From an uncultured Phocaeicola sp. (GTDB lineage Bacteria; Bacteroidota; Bacteroidia; Bacteroidales; Bacteroidaceae), in the NCBI GenBank assembly GCA_944321015.1, contig CALUJS010000013.1, positions 1 to 60,415 on the forward strand: a stretch of DNA of 60,415 bases, in the 5' to 3' direction. Below are positions 43,063 to 52,531 of this stretch, piece by piece; positions within the stretch are counted from its first letter, which is position 1; each line of letters opens with the position of its first letter. The translations under genes and the position numbers were made by a program. A model generated the notes under the pieces. The model was not told the origin of the DNA. It saw nothing but the letters and a program-made list of their open reading frames with translations, and ran no database searches.

Positions 43063-43205
43063 CCGACTTTGCAGCCATCAACTTCGAGACGGCCAACCGC
43101 GAACTACAGACCGTGGCTGCCCGCTGCGGCTTCGACCTCACGCGCCATCACCACGCCCTGGCCGATGCCGAAGCCTGCGCCCGGATAGCCTGCATGATAT
43201 TGTGA
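43059..43205 (+). pseudogene. Internally deleted DnaQ-type 3'-5' exonuclease remnant
   Basis: A 48-codon ORF: MTDFAAINFETANRE runs straight into LQTVAARCGFDLTRHHHALADAEACARIA. The first part is the DEDDh exonuclease motif I (D-x-E type, here N-F-E) and the second the last motif (H...D). The intervening one hundred or so residues of a normal domain are missing. Asn replaces the first catalytic Asp of motif I. The ATGA overlap with the WYL gene shows the intact gene was translationally coupled to it. Confidence 0.75.
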
Positions 43206-43320
43206 GGACGAGGATTTAACACTTCAACATGCGGTCCGTATCGGTTTGTGTGCTAACTTTGTAGGTGTATCGACATGCTTTGAGATACATGAATATTAAC
43301 ACTTAACCCGAATCAATGCC

Positions 43321-44484
43321 ATGAAGTGTTTCGCTTTCATATCCTATTCGAGGACGGACATCGATGTCGCCCGCTGGCTCCATCAGAAGTTGGAGAAGTA
43401 TCCCTATCCGTCCGCAATGGTGGCCGAGGAGAACCGTCCGCCTCATGAGAAATATGTGCGCAAGGTGTTTATGGACGTCAAGGACCTTCCGGTGTCGGAA
43501 CAGAAATTTGCCGATGACATCAAGCTCCGTCTGGCCGAGGCGCGCTATCTCATTGTGCTCTGTTCCGAGCGATCGGCGACGTCGGCCTATGTCGACAGGG
43601 AGATACGCTACTTCCTCGAGACGCACGATAACCGCGGCAAACTGATATTGCCCGTGTTCATCGACCGTGTGGAGGGCTGCATCCCGCCCGCTCTTGCCGA
43701 GATGGATATTCTGAAGCGTAACTGCCCCATCTACGACACGAAACTCGATGCGCGCAGCGAGGCCAACCTATATTGTTTCTACCACGTCGCCGCCTTCCTG
43801 CTCAAAGTGGACTTCTCGCTGTTGTACAACCGTTACGAATCCTATTCCAAGCGCAAGCGGAAGTACGAGGTGCGGCTGTGGGCGTCGTTTGCGGCTCTGT
43901 TGCTGTTCTCGTGCCTCTTCCTTTTCATTTCGCTCAATCGCCAGCGCGAGCTGACACGGAAGCAGGAGGAGCTGACGAAGTTCGAGAAGAACATCTTCCC
44001 TCTGTCGGTGGTCTTCGGCTATGAGAAGAATTTCCTTAGCCCGGCCGTCGCCTATCTGAAGGAGCATCGCCCGTCGTTCGGCATCTACATCCTCATGCCC
44101 TACTGCGTCGACGACCTCCGCCATGGCGACCGCATTGCCCACATGGGGAAACTCATCATGAAGGAACTTCGTGCCGATTCGCTGGTGTCGGAGACGTTGC
44201 CAACGAGCGTGAGGCGCGGCACCATCGTCGGCCGGATTGCCGCCGGGGAAGGCCGTTTCGAGCGGGTTTACATTGACTTTGCGTCGACGACGAGCACCTT
44301 CCTGCAAATCCTGAACTATAAGAAGCAGCAGTATCCGGAGCTGGATGAGGATGAGGTGATACGTGACTATGCGGACACGTTCGTCCGTCAGACGAAGGAG
44401 CTTCTGCGTGCCGACTCGGCCTATGTGCACTTCTATACCTCGCAGACAGAGTTTATCGACGCGCTGCGGAGGGCCGCAGACTGA
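43321..44484 (+). CDS. TIR-transmembrane protein with STING-like C-terminal domain
   Basis: A 387-aa protein. Residues 1-120 form a TIR domain (MKCFAFISYSRTDIDVARWL; VLCSERSATSAYVDREIRYF, with Glu94 a likely NADase catalytic residue). Residues 186-205 (LWASFAALLLFSCLFLFISL) form one membrane helix. A short coiled coil follows (206-222). Residues 227-387 resemble STING: FGYEKNFLSP, IYILMPYC, and VYIDFASTTSTFLQIL aligns with the human STING segment around its EYAT nucleotide-contact motif. No CD-NTase gene is adjacent. TIR and STING-like parts would lie on opposite membrane sides if the helix spans. STING assignment is by eye. Confidence 0.75.
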   Translation: MKCFAFISYSRTDIDVARWLHQKLEKYPYPSAMVAEENRPPHEKYVRKVFMDVKDLPVSEQKFADDIKLRLAEARYLIVLCSERSATSAYVDREIRYFLETHDNRGKLILPVFIDRVEGCIPPALAEMDILKRNCPIYDTKLDARSEANLYCFYHVAAFLLKVDFSLLYNRYESYSKRKRKYEVRLWASFAALLLFSCLFLFISLNRQRELTRKQEELTKFEKNIFPLSVVFGYEKNFLSPAVAYLKEHRPSFGIYILMPYCVDDLRHGDRIAHMGKLIMKELRADSLVSETLPTSVRRGTIVGRIAAGEGRFERVYIDFASTTSTFLQILNYKKQQYPELDEDEVIRDYADTFVRQTKELLRADSAYVHFYTSQTEFIDALRRAAD

Positions 44485-44506
44485 GCGGTATATACCATGA
44501 CATGAG

Positions 44507-44541
44507 CAGAGGGCGCGCCGGTTATTGCGGCGCGCCCTCTG
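44507..44541 (+). terminator. Bidirectional terminator between TIR and TlpA genes
   Basis: A 14-bp perfect stem CAGAGGGCGCGCCG (44507-44520) / CGGCGCGCCCTCTG (44528-44541), followed by TGTTTATT on the plus strand, between convergent genes. Confidence 0.85.
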
Positions 44542-44566
44542 TGTTTATTCGTCGGATGTCAGTTTG

Positions 44567-45994
44567 TCATTCCAAATATCCGTCGATGACCTGCACGATG
44601 TTGGGAGCCGAAGGACGCTCTGCGTTAATAGTGATGATGCGTCCTTCGCCGTCGAACACCATAAAGCGGGGAATGGCCGTGATGTTATATTCCTTGGCAA
44701 AGGCAGACTCGAAGTTGTCCGGGATAACATACTGCCGCCACGTGGGTTTGTCGCGGTCGAGCTTCTCGTGCCACTTCGCGAGGTCCTTGTCGAGTGAAAT
44801 GCTGAGGAACTCTATCTTCGGGTTGCCCTTGTATCGCTCGACGAGCTTCTCAACGAACGGAATCTCGGCGCAGCACGGGCCGCACCAGGTGGCCCAAAAG
44901 TCGATATAGGTCACCTTGCCCTGACCAATCACGTCGAGGAAGCGCACGGTGTTGCCATCGACATCCTGCATCTCGAAATCGGTGGCCTTCACGCCCGGAA
45001 GCAGACGGGCCAGGTTGTTGTACACCTTCTCGTTCTCTTTGAACCGCTCGCTCGTGCCGGATACCGTGCGGTAAATCTCGAACAGATGTTGCAAATCGTT
45101 GTTCATGCCCATGGCTAGGTAGATGTGCATGCGGTCGTCGGCCAGTTTCTCACGAACGGCGGAGTTCTGAATACTGTCGCGCAAGAAACAGTAGAAACGG
45201 GCATCCTGCGGCTCGTCCTTATAAAGGTCGGGCTGGATGGATAGCTTGAAGCTCACGGCATCGCCCGTGGTGGTTGACTGACCTCCTCCGGCCATGTTGG
45301 CCTCATCGTTGAGATCGATGCTGTTCACGTAGGCCATAAAGTCGGCATCCTGCTCCGGATGGTTGCCGTCTATCTGCAAGCGGCGGGCATATACGAAGCT
45401 GTATTGCGTCTTTAGCCCGTCGATGGCCGGGGTCTGTTCGGCCACGAACTCCGGACATGCACCTTCCAGCTTGCCGCGCCGGAATGCCTGCTGTGCCTCA
45501 ATTTGTGCCATATAGTCCTTGAAGGAAACTTGCGAGCCGTCGTCGTTCTTATACTTATAGTCATAATAAGACGGCAGGTTCAGATATTCACTCTCCACAC
45601 GGGTGGAGCCATCAAAGACGGGCGTAGAGACGTAGTGGGTCAGGGTTTCGCCAAACAGGGTCTCAGTCTTCATGCCGCCCGTCACGTCCACCCGGAGTGT
45701 GTCGCCGGGTTTCAGGTAGCAATTTATCACACCTCGGTTGTCACCCAGATACTCCAGGTAAAGGCCGCGCTCCACATTCTTCGTGGTCTTTACGGGCATG
45801 AGGAAGGTGCCGTCGGCCTGCACATCGATGGTATCATACACGGCATCACCGATGGTATCGCTGTTAATGAGCAGGGCATATCCCTTGCCTTCGTAGTTGT
45901 GTAGTGTTCCGGCCAGATAAGCCGTGTCGGCCGGTCGTTGGGCGCAGGCGGCTAAAGCCAGGGCTGCACAGCCCAAAATAGTAAACTGTTTCAT
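44567..45994 (-). CDS. TlpA-like thioredoxin-family lipoprotein
   Basis: A 475-aa lipoprotein (signal with AACA lipobox, Cys 17). The N-terminal part has the DUF4369-like beta pattern common in Bacteroidetes redox lipoproteins. The C-terminal thioredoxin fold (about 330-475) has the WATWCGPCC active site, with an extra Cys after the CxxC, and a cis-Pro loop ITAIPRF. It likely reduces or repairs disulfides in the periplasm. It lies 19 bp after the SusD gene and is the last gene of the FecR-controlled uptake operon, suggesting a joint role. Confidence 0.9.
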   Translation of the reverse strand: MKQFTILGCAALALAACAQRPADTAYLAGTLHNYEGKGYALLINSDTIGDAVYDTIDVQADGTFLMPVKTTKNVERGLYLEYLGDNRGVINCYLKPGDTLRVDVTGGMKTETLFGETLTHYVSTPVFDGSTRVESEYLNLPSYYDYKYKNDDGSQVSFKDYMAQIEAQQAFRRGKLEGACPEFVAEQTPAIDGLKTQYSFVYARRLQIDGNHPEQDADFMAYVNSIDLNDEANMAGGGQSTTTGDAVSFKLSIQPDLYKDEPQDARFYCFLRDSIQNSAVREKLADDRMHIYLAMGMNNDLQHLFEIYRTVSGTSERFKENEKVYNNLARLLPGVKATDFEMQDVDGNTVRFLDVIGQGKVTYIDFWATWCGPCCAEIPFVEKLVERYKGNPKIEFLSISLDKDLAKWHEKLDRDKPTWRQYVIPDNFESAFAKEYNITAIPRFMVFDGEGRIITINAERPSAPNIVQVIDGYLE

Positions 45995-46013
45995 AGTCTG
46001 TTAGTATTTATAG

Positions 46014-47489
46014 TTATCGCCAATTCTCGTTCCATTTCAGCACGCCTTCGGGCAGTTGCAGATAGAGGTTCTCTTCCGACATGGTGTAGGTGTTCGTGCC
46101 GTCGCTGTGACTGATGGGTTTCTGATCCTGAAAGAGCGGGTCGTTCCACAGGCGGCGGATGTTGTAGTAGCGGTGCACGCGGCCCACAAACTCACGTCGC
46201 TGTTCCTCCCAACAGAAACGCACCAGGTCGTCGCGCGTCTGCACCGTGGCGGGTATCTCCTCATAGCCCGTGCGGATGCGCTTGGCTCGAAACTCCGTGA
46301 GCACCTTGCGGGCGTCGGCTTCCGAACCCACGCGTGCCTCACACTCGGCCAGCGCCATGTAGACCTCGGCCATGTCTACCCCGTAGTTGGGTGAAAGGCC
46401 GTCGCGGATGCAACCCACGGGATAAGGCGTAGGCTCGCCGTCGGGGAACTTCGTGGGGATAAGGTTACGGCGCAGGTCATGCTCGCCAAAGAGCGCATAC
46501 ACTTCCGGCTTCAGATACCAGGTCACCAGCCCGTAACTCCAGAAGCGGTAAGGGCTGAAACAGGGATTCTGCTTCACCCACAGCACCTCGGGATTGGCAT
46601 AGGTGTAGGCCAGCAGGAAATCGTCGTCGCCCACCATCTGCTCGTTGCTGAGTTCGGTGGCCGTCAGTTCGCGATAGTCGTACTTGGCCATCAGCGCATT
46701 GTAATCCATCAGGTGGAAGTCGGGTTCGTTCTGCAGACGTTGGTAAGCCGTTCGCAGCGGTTCGAGGGCTTTCTCATATTCGCCCATCATCCAATAGAGC
46801 TTGCCCAGCAGGGCATAACCCGTAGTCATGTACACACGCATGTTGTGGTCGGGACGGTCTTCGAGCAGCGGACACGATTCTTCCATCTCGGTGGTAATGA
46901 AGTCGTAAAGCTCGCGCATGGTGGCCCGTTCAAAAGTGTTCACGTTCGTGTTTGCCTCGGTCACGATGGGGATGGTCAGTTCCGTGTCGGCGATGTCGGG
47001 GTTCCATGGTTTGGCAAACAGCTGTGCCAGGATGAAGTGCATCCACGCGCGGCTGATGCGGGCTTCGGCGCGTATGGCTTCCTTCTCGGCCTGCGTGCCT
47101 CCGGTAGACGACATCACGCCGTTGACAATGACGTTGAACGTATAAACGTTCTTGTAGCACATCTCCCAAGCCTTGCAGTTGGCCGTGGTCTTATAGATGT
47201 CCTGACTGTATTGGAAGGCTTTCAAAACAGATTCCGGGTCGAGCGAAGAATATCCGAACGCATCGGTCAACCCGTCAATGCACGACTGGTCCAACTGCAT
47301 GTCGTCGCTGAAGAAATAGGTGTAGTCCTCCATGCTCAAGTTCATGAAGTTGTTCGTATTGAACATGCCGTTGTAGTTGTCCGTAGTTTCGGGCAACGCA
47401 TACCCTCGTGGCTGTTCGTCCAGAAACGAGTCGCAGCCGGTAGCCAACAGCAAGAGTAAAGCCGGTAAGAAATATTTTGTCTTTTTCAT
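46014..47489 (-). CDS. SusD/RagB family outer-membrane lipoprotein
   Basis: About 491 aa from MKKTKYFLPALLLLLATGC, a lipoprotein signal; an ATG two codons upstream is also possible. SusD proteins lid the SusC channel and hand over glycan or peptide ligands. Typical features are the helical TPR-like core and the C-terminal block ending PISHSDGTNTYTMSEENLYLQLPEGVLKWNENW. It follows susC by 6 bp. The ligand cannot be inferred. Confidence 0.93.
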   Translation of the reverse strand: MKKTKYFLPALLLLLATGCDSFLDEQPRGYALPETTDNYNGMFNTNNFMNLSMEDYTYFFSDDMQLDQSCIDGLTDAFGYSSLDPESVLKAFQYSQDIYKTTANCKAWEMCYKNVYTFNVIVNGVMSSTGGTQAEKEAIRAEARISRAWMHFILAQLFAKPWNPDIADTELTIPIVTEANTNVNTFERATMRELYDFITTEMEESCPLLEDRPDHNMRVYMTTGYALLGKLYWMMGEYEKALEPLRTAYQRLQNEPDFHLMDYNALMAKYDYRELTATELSNEQMVGDDDFLLAYTYANPEVLWVKQNPCFSPYRFWSYGLVTWYLKPEVYALFGEHDLRRNLIPTKFPDGEPTPYPVGCIRDGLSPNYGVDMAEVYMALAECEARVGSEADARKVLTEFRAKRIRTGYEEIPATVQTRDDLVRFCWEEQRREFVGRVHRYYNIRRLWNDPLFQDQKPISHSDGTNTYTMSEENLYLQLPEGVLKWNENWR

Positions 47490-47501
47490 GATCATATGTT
47501 T

Positions 47502-50500
47502 TTAGAAGTCTATATTGATTCCCAGCGAATAGGAAGGGCCATACTTATCCTGTCGGGAATAGTAGTTCCCACTCGTGTAAAGGTAAGCCTCAGGGTCGAT
47601 ATCTGCATCGTTGAAGTCTATCAACAGCAAGTTGCCTATCTGGGCCGTAAGGCGGATATTCTCCAATCTTAGTTTGCGGCAGAAGTCCTTCGGCAAAACG
47701 TAGCTCAGCGTAATGTCGCGCAAACGAATGTAGGATGCATTCTGAATGCGCGTATCAGCTCTATAATACACGTCGCTCTTCAGGGAGTAATCGTTCTCGA
47801 CTGTATAACGCGGCACGTCGGTAAAGGCCTCATCGCCCGGCTGACGCCAACGGCGGTCGAACTCTTCCGGGAGGTTCGTGCCCGGACGTCCGTAGAAGTA
47901 GATGCCATCCTGCCGCATCTTGTGACCCAAGTTATACACGAACATGAACGAGAGCGACAGGTCCTTATACGTAAGCGTATTGGTCAATCCACCGTAGTAC
48001 TTCGGGATGGTGGTGCCGGAATACACCACATCGTCCTTCGTCAGATAGTCGATGTCTGAGCCGGTTACGATGTTGCCTTCTTTGTCGTATGCCTGCGGAC
48101 GGCCTTCACTGTCCAGCCCTGCATAGCGATAAGAGAAAAGCGCTCCCATTGGATATCCCTCTACATACGATTCATAGAGGAGGTCGGAAGCCAGTTCGAT
48201 GGGCGTTTCCACGTCGAGCTTCTCTATCTTGTTGTCGTTGTAGGACAAGGTCAGGGTGGTGTACCAATTGAAGTTGCGCGTGCGGATGTTGTGCGTGTTG
48301 AGCGACAACTCGAAACCTCGGTTGCTCATCTCGCCCAGGTTGCCGGTGGTCGATAACCAGCCGGTTGTGGGGTTCAGGTTGACTGTGCCGATGAGGTCGC
48401 GGGTGTATTTGTCGTAGTAATCGAACGACAGGCCGATGCGGTTGTCGAACAGATGCGTATCAAAGCCAACGTTGATGATGCGCGTCTTTTCCCACGTGAG
48501 CATGTCGTTGGCCGGCGTAATGATGTTAAATCCCGGTTCTTCGAACAGATAGTTAGAGAAGGCTTCCAGAATATCGTATTTGCCACCCGTGCCCGGTTGG
48601 GGCGAGTTGCCCGCCAGACCGTAGCTGGCACGCAGCGTAAGGTCGTTGAGCCAGTCGATGCCTTGCATGAAGTTCTCCTCCGTCATGCGCCAGGCGGCAC
48701 CTACCGACCAGATGGGTTTGTACTGGTTGCTGGGGTCGCTGCCGAAAAGGTTCGACTGGTCCATGCGCAGACTGGCGTTGAGCGTGTAGCGATGCTTGTA
48801 GGTGTAGGCCGCATTGGCATAGAGGGAGAAGTAGCGCTTGGACGTCTCGCTCTGCCCATACTCCCCGCTGCGTACTACCGCATAGGAACCGATGGGCACA
48901 GGCATTATCCAACCGCCAGACAAAGCATAGTTATCGTAACTTTGCTTCTCCATGGTCTGCATGTCGTAGCCACGGAAATAGTTCTGATAGGCCGTGCTCA
49001 CGTAGGAGCGGATTTCCGTACCGGCCAGGGCGGTGATAAGGTGGTCGCCGCCGCCAAACGAGCCGTCGTACTGCAACTGGTTGCGCAGCGTCCAGTCGGT
49101 AGTTACACCGTTGTCCAGCATGTAGTGTCCGCCGGTGGTGGGCACACGAAACTCGTTATTGGCCGTGTCGTAGGTCTGAGCGCGCTCCTCGCGCACCACG
49201 TAAGTGTCCGACGGGCGATACGTCTCCTGACGGGAGTGGATGCGGGTGTATTGAAAGCGTCCTTCATAAGTCAGTCCTTTAAGCAAATCCATCGTGACAC
49301 CCGTGTTCACGCGGATGTTCGTCTGGTTGATGCGATTGTAGTTCTTATGAAAATCGTCTACGGGATAGAACCCCATGTCGACGCCCGTAATCTCCTCGGC
49401 ACTTTGGCGCACCGTGGGCGAAAGGACCATAGCCGACTGGTCCACCCAGCCGTTGGCATCGCGGAAGATGTTGTATGGCAGGTCGTAATAGGTCGCACCG
49501 CTCGAAATGTTCATCACATTACCTATGCTCTCCAACGTCTGAGATGCAAAACCCATACTCGTCCACGGCATGAGATGCCCTTTGGTAGCGCCAAAGTTCG
49601 CGTTGACAGTCAAGTCCCACTTCAGCCATTTCGTAAGCTGAAAATCCTGATAGGCATTAACGGTGATTTTGTCGCTCCAATCGGTATTCGTTTCGCGGTC
49701 GCCCTTGTAGCTGACCGAAAGGAAGTAGGTGTGGCGCTCGCTGCCGCCACGGAAAGACACGTTGTGCTGCGTGTACCACTTGTCTTTCATGAAGTAATCC
49801 TCGAACTGCTTGCGCCCATTCAATCCGGAGAGGTAAGCCAGCTGTTCGTCACGCTCGGCCAAGCTAATGAGTCCTTCCTTGTACTGATACATCGGTATCT
49901 CGTGCGGAAGCACGCGAGGGACATAGGAGTTATAGCACAGGTTGTGCGTCAGTCCGGCATCACCGGCCGCCGTGTTCTGCACCAAATCGTAAGAATACCG
50001 GTCGGAATATTCGTCGAACATCTCCTGGGCGTTGCGCATGAACGTGGGGCCGTCCATATAGTGATAGTAACCGTAGTCGGGCTTGCCGTAGTAAGTAAAC
50101 GTGCCGTTGTAGGACACCTTCACCTTCTGGTTCTGCTCGCCGCGTTTGGTGGTGATAACCACTACGCCGTTGGCCGCCTGCGAGCCCCAGATGGAAGCCG
50201 CCGTGGCATCCTTGAGGATAGTGACGCTCTGGATGTCGTTGCTGTTAATCATATCCTCCACCAGCGACTCGTCGAGGGGAACGCCATCGACCACAAACAG
50301 CGGCGAGCGGGTGGAATTGATGGAGGTCGTACCACGAATGAGGTACTTGTCGGCACCTGATGCCTTGTTGACCGAGAGACCGGTGGTGAGGCCCTCGAGC
50401 GCATCGATGACGCTGTTCGTACTGATGGATTTCGTGGCGATGTCCTCGCCCTTGACGAAATCGAACGAGCCGGCCGACCGCTCACGCGAAAGGGTCTGGT

Positions 50501-51170
50501 AACCGGTCACCACCACGTCGCTCAGCAAACGAGTATCGTCCTCCAGGTATACCGTGTACTGCAATTTGCCTTTAGCAATCCGCACGGTGACGCTCTCCTT
50601 GCCAATGTAGCGCACTTCGATGCGACTGTCCACAGCAACATCGCGCAACGTCACTTGTCCTTTCATATCGGTTACGCCGCCTCTCGACGTGCCGCTCATT
50701 ACCACGGTCACACCCGGCAAGGGTTCGCGCGTTTCTGCGTCGCAGACGGTAAAGTTTACCGTCTGCAACATTTCAAAATGCAACCTTACAAAATTTTTCG
50801 GTCTACGGGTAATGACAATATTACCATCGACCACCTCATACGTAAAACCTCTGTCATTCAAGAGTTGCGCAAGCACATTCTCCACCGTGGTGCGCCCCAG
50901 GTGGAGCGTGACGCCCCGCACTCCGGCTACCTCGGCCGACTCATAGAAAAAGCCCAAATCTACCTGTTTTTCCAGTTGCTGCAAGGCTTCTTTCAGCGTG
51001 ACATTGGTCACCGAAAAGTTTGTTACCTGCGTCCTCAGATTCTGCCCGGAAGCCGTCAGTGCAAAGGCAACGGCACAAGCAAAAAGGCATGTCCTGCGAC
51101 GCAAACCGATTTTTCTCCCTTCTCCCTCATTTTTACCAAGAAGGGTTCGTCCTTTCATTGGATTCTTCAT
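47502..51170 (-). CDS. SusC/RagA TonB-dependent receptor with STN signalling domain
   Basis: A 1222-aa outer-membrane receptor. Signal peptide at about 25-44. An STN domain (about 50-115, VTLKEALQQLEKQVDLGFFYES) is followed by a CarboxypepD_reg-like domain (PLPGVTVVMSGTSRGGVTD), then the plug with VVVTGYQTLSRERSAGSF and the SusC signature GVVVITTKRG. The rest is the beta-barrel, ending in aromatic YSLGINIDF. The STN domain lets it signal to the FecR anti-sigma factor encoded just upstream. Import is TonB-powered. Confidence 0.95.
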   Translation of the reverse strand: MKNPMKGRTLLGKNEGEGRKIGLRRRTCLFACAVAFALTASGQNLRTQVTNFSVTNVTLKEALQQLEKQVDLGFFYESAEVAGVRGVTLHLGRTTVENVLAQLLNDRGFTYEVVDGNIVITRRPKNFVRLHFEMLQTVNFTVCDAETREPLPGVTVVMSGTSRGGVTDMKGQVTLRDVAVDSRIEVRYIGKESVTVRIAKGKLQYTVYLEDDTRLLSDVVVTGYQTLSRERSAGSFDFVKGEDIATKSISTNSVIDALEGLTTGLSVNKASGADKYLIRGTTSINSTRSPLFVVDGVPLDESLVEDMINSNDIQSVTILKDATAASIWGSQAANGVVVITTKRGEQNQKVKVSYNGTFTYYGKPDYGYYHYMDGPTFMRNAQEMFDEYSDRYSYDLVQNTAAGDAGLTHNLCYNSYVPRVLPHEIPMYQYKEGLISLAERDEQLAYLSGLNGRKQFEDYFMKDKWYTQHNVSFRGGSERHTYFLSVSYKGDRETNTDWSDKITVNAYQDFQLTKWLKWDLTVNANFGATKGHLMPWTSMGFASQTLESIGNVMNISSGATYYDLPYNIFRDANGWVDQSAMVLSPTVRQSAEEITGVDMGFYPVDDFHKNYNRINQTNIRVNTGVTMDLLKGLTYEGRFQYTRIHSRQETYRPSDTYVVREERAQTYDTANNEFRVPTTGGHYMLDNGVTTDWTLRNQLQYDGSFGGGDHLITALAGTEIRSYVSTAYQNYFRGYDMQTMEKQSYDNYALSGGWIMPVPIGSYAVVRSGEYGQSETSKRYFSLYANAAYTYKHRYTLNASLRMDQSNLFGSDPSNQYKPIWSVGAAWRMTEENFMQGIDWLNDLTLRASYGLAGNSPQPGTGGKYDILEAFSNYLFEEPGFNIITPANDMLTWEKTRIINVGFDTHLFDNRIGLSFDYYDKYTRDLIGTVNLNPTTGWLSTTGNLGEMSNRGFELSLNTHNIRTRNFNWYTTLTLSYNDNKIEKLDVETPIELASDLLYESYVEGYPMGALFSYRYAGLDSEGRPQAYDKEGNIVTGSDIDYLTKDDVVYSGTTIPKYYGGLTNTLTYKDLSLSFMFVYNLGHKMRQDGIYFYGRPGTNLPEEFDRRWRQPGDEAFTDVPRYTVENDYSLKSDVYYRADTRIQNASYIRLRDITLSYVLPKDFCRKLRLENIRLTAQIGNLLLIDFNDADIDPEAYLYTSGNYYSRQDKYGPSYSLGINIDF

Positions 51171-51345
51171 ACATTTGCGTGTTTTTATACATATTATATA
51201 AGGTCGGGCAGGAAACGTATCCCGGGAAGTTTATGTTCTTGCCCTTCCTTTTTTTTCTCTCTGTAGAATATGGCGTTCATTGTGGCACGGCCAAGGGAAT
51301 ATACCGAAGCAAGTCTGCTAAATAATATTCCGCAAACTAAGAGGG

Positions 51346-52461
51346 TCAATTTCCGGCCAGACGCACCGACACCACACCGTCATGGAAATCTATGTCGCAA
51401 CCGGAGCCGCGCTCTATCACGACCATAATCGTCTCCAACCCGTCGGACTTCCGCAACCTTCCGCTGAAACATCTTTCCACCGGCACGTTGATATCAAAAT
51501 CCACCCTGCGGATGTCATACCAACGGGAAAGCGTACGGAACACATCATGCAGATTGACACCATCGAAACTGTACACGCCCTGCATCCAGCTGCAATAGGC
51601 ATCCACATCAACCCGGCTGACTACCATCGCGCCATCAGTACGGATGAGCAGTTGCTCGCCGGGCGACAGGTCTACGGCCTGGCCGCCATTGGCCTGCACA
51701 CGCACACCGCCTTCACGGAGCACTGTACGGAGGTTCTCCCCTAGATAGGCGTAGACGCCGAACGCAGTGCCGGTGGCTGTGACGCGCTGCCCCTCACTCG
51801 ACACGATGAACGGATGGGCCTTGTCGGGAGCCACGTCAAAGTAGGCTTCGCCCGTGAGCTGCACCACGCGCTCTGCCTTACCCTCAAAAGAAGAAGGAAA
51901 TGTCAGGGACGAGAGGGCATTGACCCACACCTGCGTGCCGTCGGGCAACACCAGATGACACTGCTCGCCGCATGGCACGTCCAACCGGTTGGGCGTGGCA
52001 GACGGCACGGCTCCGGAGGAGACTTCCACCCGACCGCCGGACTTCTTCACCTGTCCACCGTCCGAACGGTAATCGAGCGTGGAATCGTTCAGGTTCAACA
52101 CTTCGCCGCCGGGAAGCGTCAGCGTGGCATGTGCCAGTTCGGATTGCGCAGCGGGAGGCATGGTGCCGGGTACGGCCCACCACAACACGGCAACCAGCAC
52201 AGCGGCTGCGACTCCGGCCACGGCGGCCACACGCATACGCGGCCACGACATATGCCGACGACGCCCTTTGGCACGAGCCAAGGCCTGCTCGGTATCGACC
52301 TCTGCCAGAAAGGCAATGGCGTCGCGCGAACGTAAGGTGGCAGCCACCCGACGGTATAAACGTCTGTGTCCTTCATCGGCCAGCCAGGCATCCAAAGCCT
52401 CCTGCTCGGCAGGGTTCAGCTTGCCGATGCAGGATTTCAATATGAGTTGGTAAATGTCCAT
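51346..52461 (-). CDS. FecR family anti-sigma factor
   Basis: About 371 aa from MDIYQLILKSCIGKLNPAEQEAL. The N-terminal cytoplasmic part binds the sigma factor. One membrane helix is at about 78-97 (RVAAVAGVAAAVLVAVLWWAV). The periplasmic FecR domain contains VPCGEQCHLVLPDGTQVWVNALSSLTFPSSF and the STN-like C-terminus ends in DIDFHDGVVSVRLAGN. It relays ligand occupancy of the SusC STN domain to the ECF sigma factor. Confidence 0.94.
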   Translation of the reverse strand: MDIYQLILKSCIGKLNPAEQEALDAWLADEGHRRLYRRVAATLRSRDAIAFLAEVDTEQALARAKGRRRHMSWPRMRVAAVAGVAAAVLVAVLWWAVPGTMPPAAQSELAHATLTLPGGEVLNLNDSTLDYRSDGGQVKKSGGRVEVSSGAVPSATPNRLDVPCGEQCHLVLPDGTQVWVNALSSLTFPSSFEGKAERVVQLTGEAYFDVAPDKAHPFIVSSEGQRVTATGTAFGVYAYLGENLRTVLREGGVRVQANGGQAVDLSPGEQLLIRTDGAMVVSRVDVDAYCSWMQGVYSFDGVNLHDVFRTLSRWYDIRRVDFDINVPVERCFSGRLRKSDGLETIMVVIERGSGCDIDFHDGVVSVRLAGN

Positions 52462-52531
52462 TTGCACGTTTCTTTTCCCTAAAGACGAAAGAAGGCGTGC
52501 TTTTGGTTAACGGATTTACAGATTTTTTTGC

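Noticed and set aside
43321..44484. A complete CBASS operon
   Set aside because: No CD-NTase, Cap2/Cap3 or other CBASS partner is found within the flanking several kb.
48453..50360. 635-aa plus-strand ORF opposite susC
   Set aside because: Shadow of the receptor gene; no plausible start context or domain.
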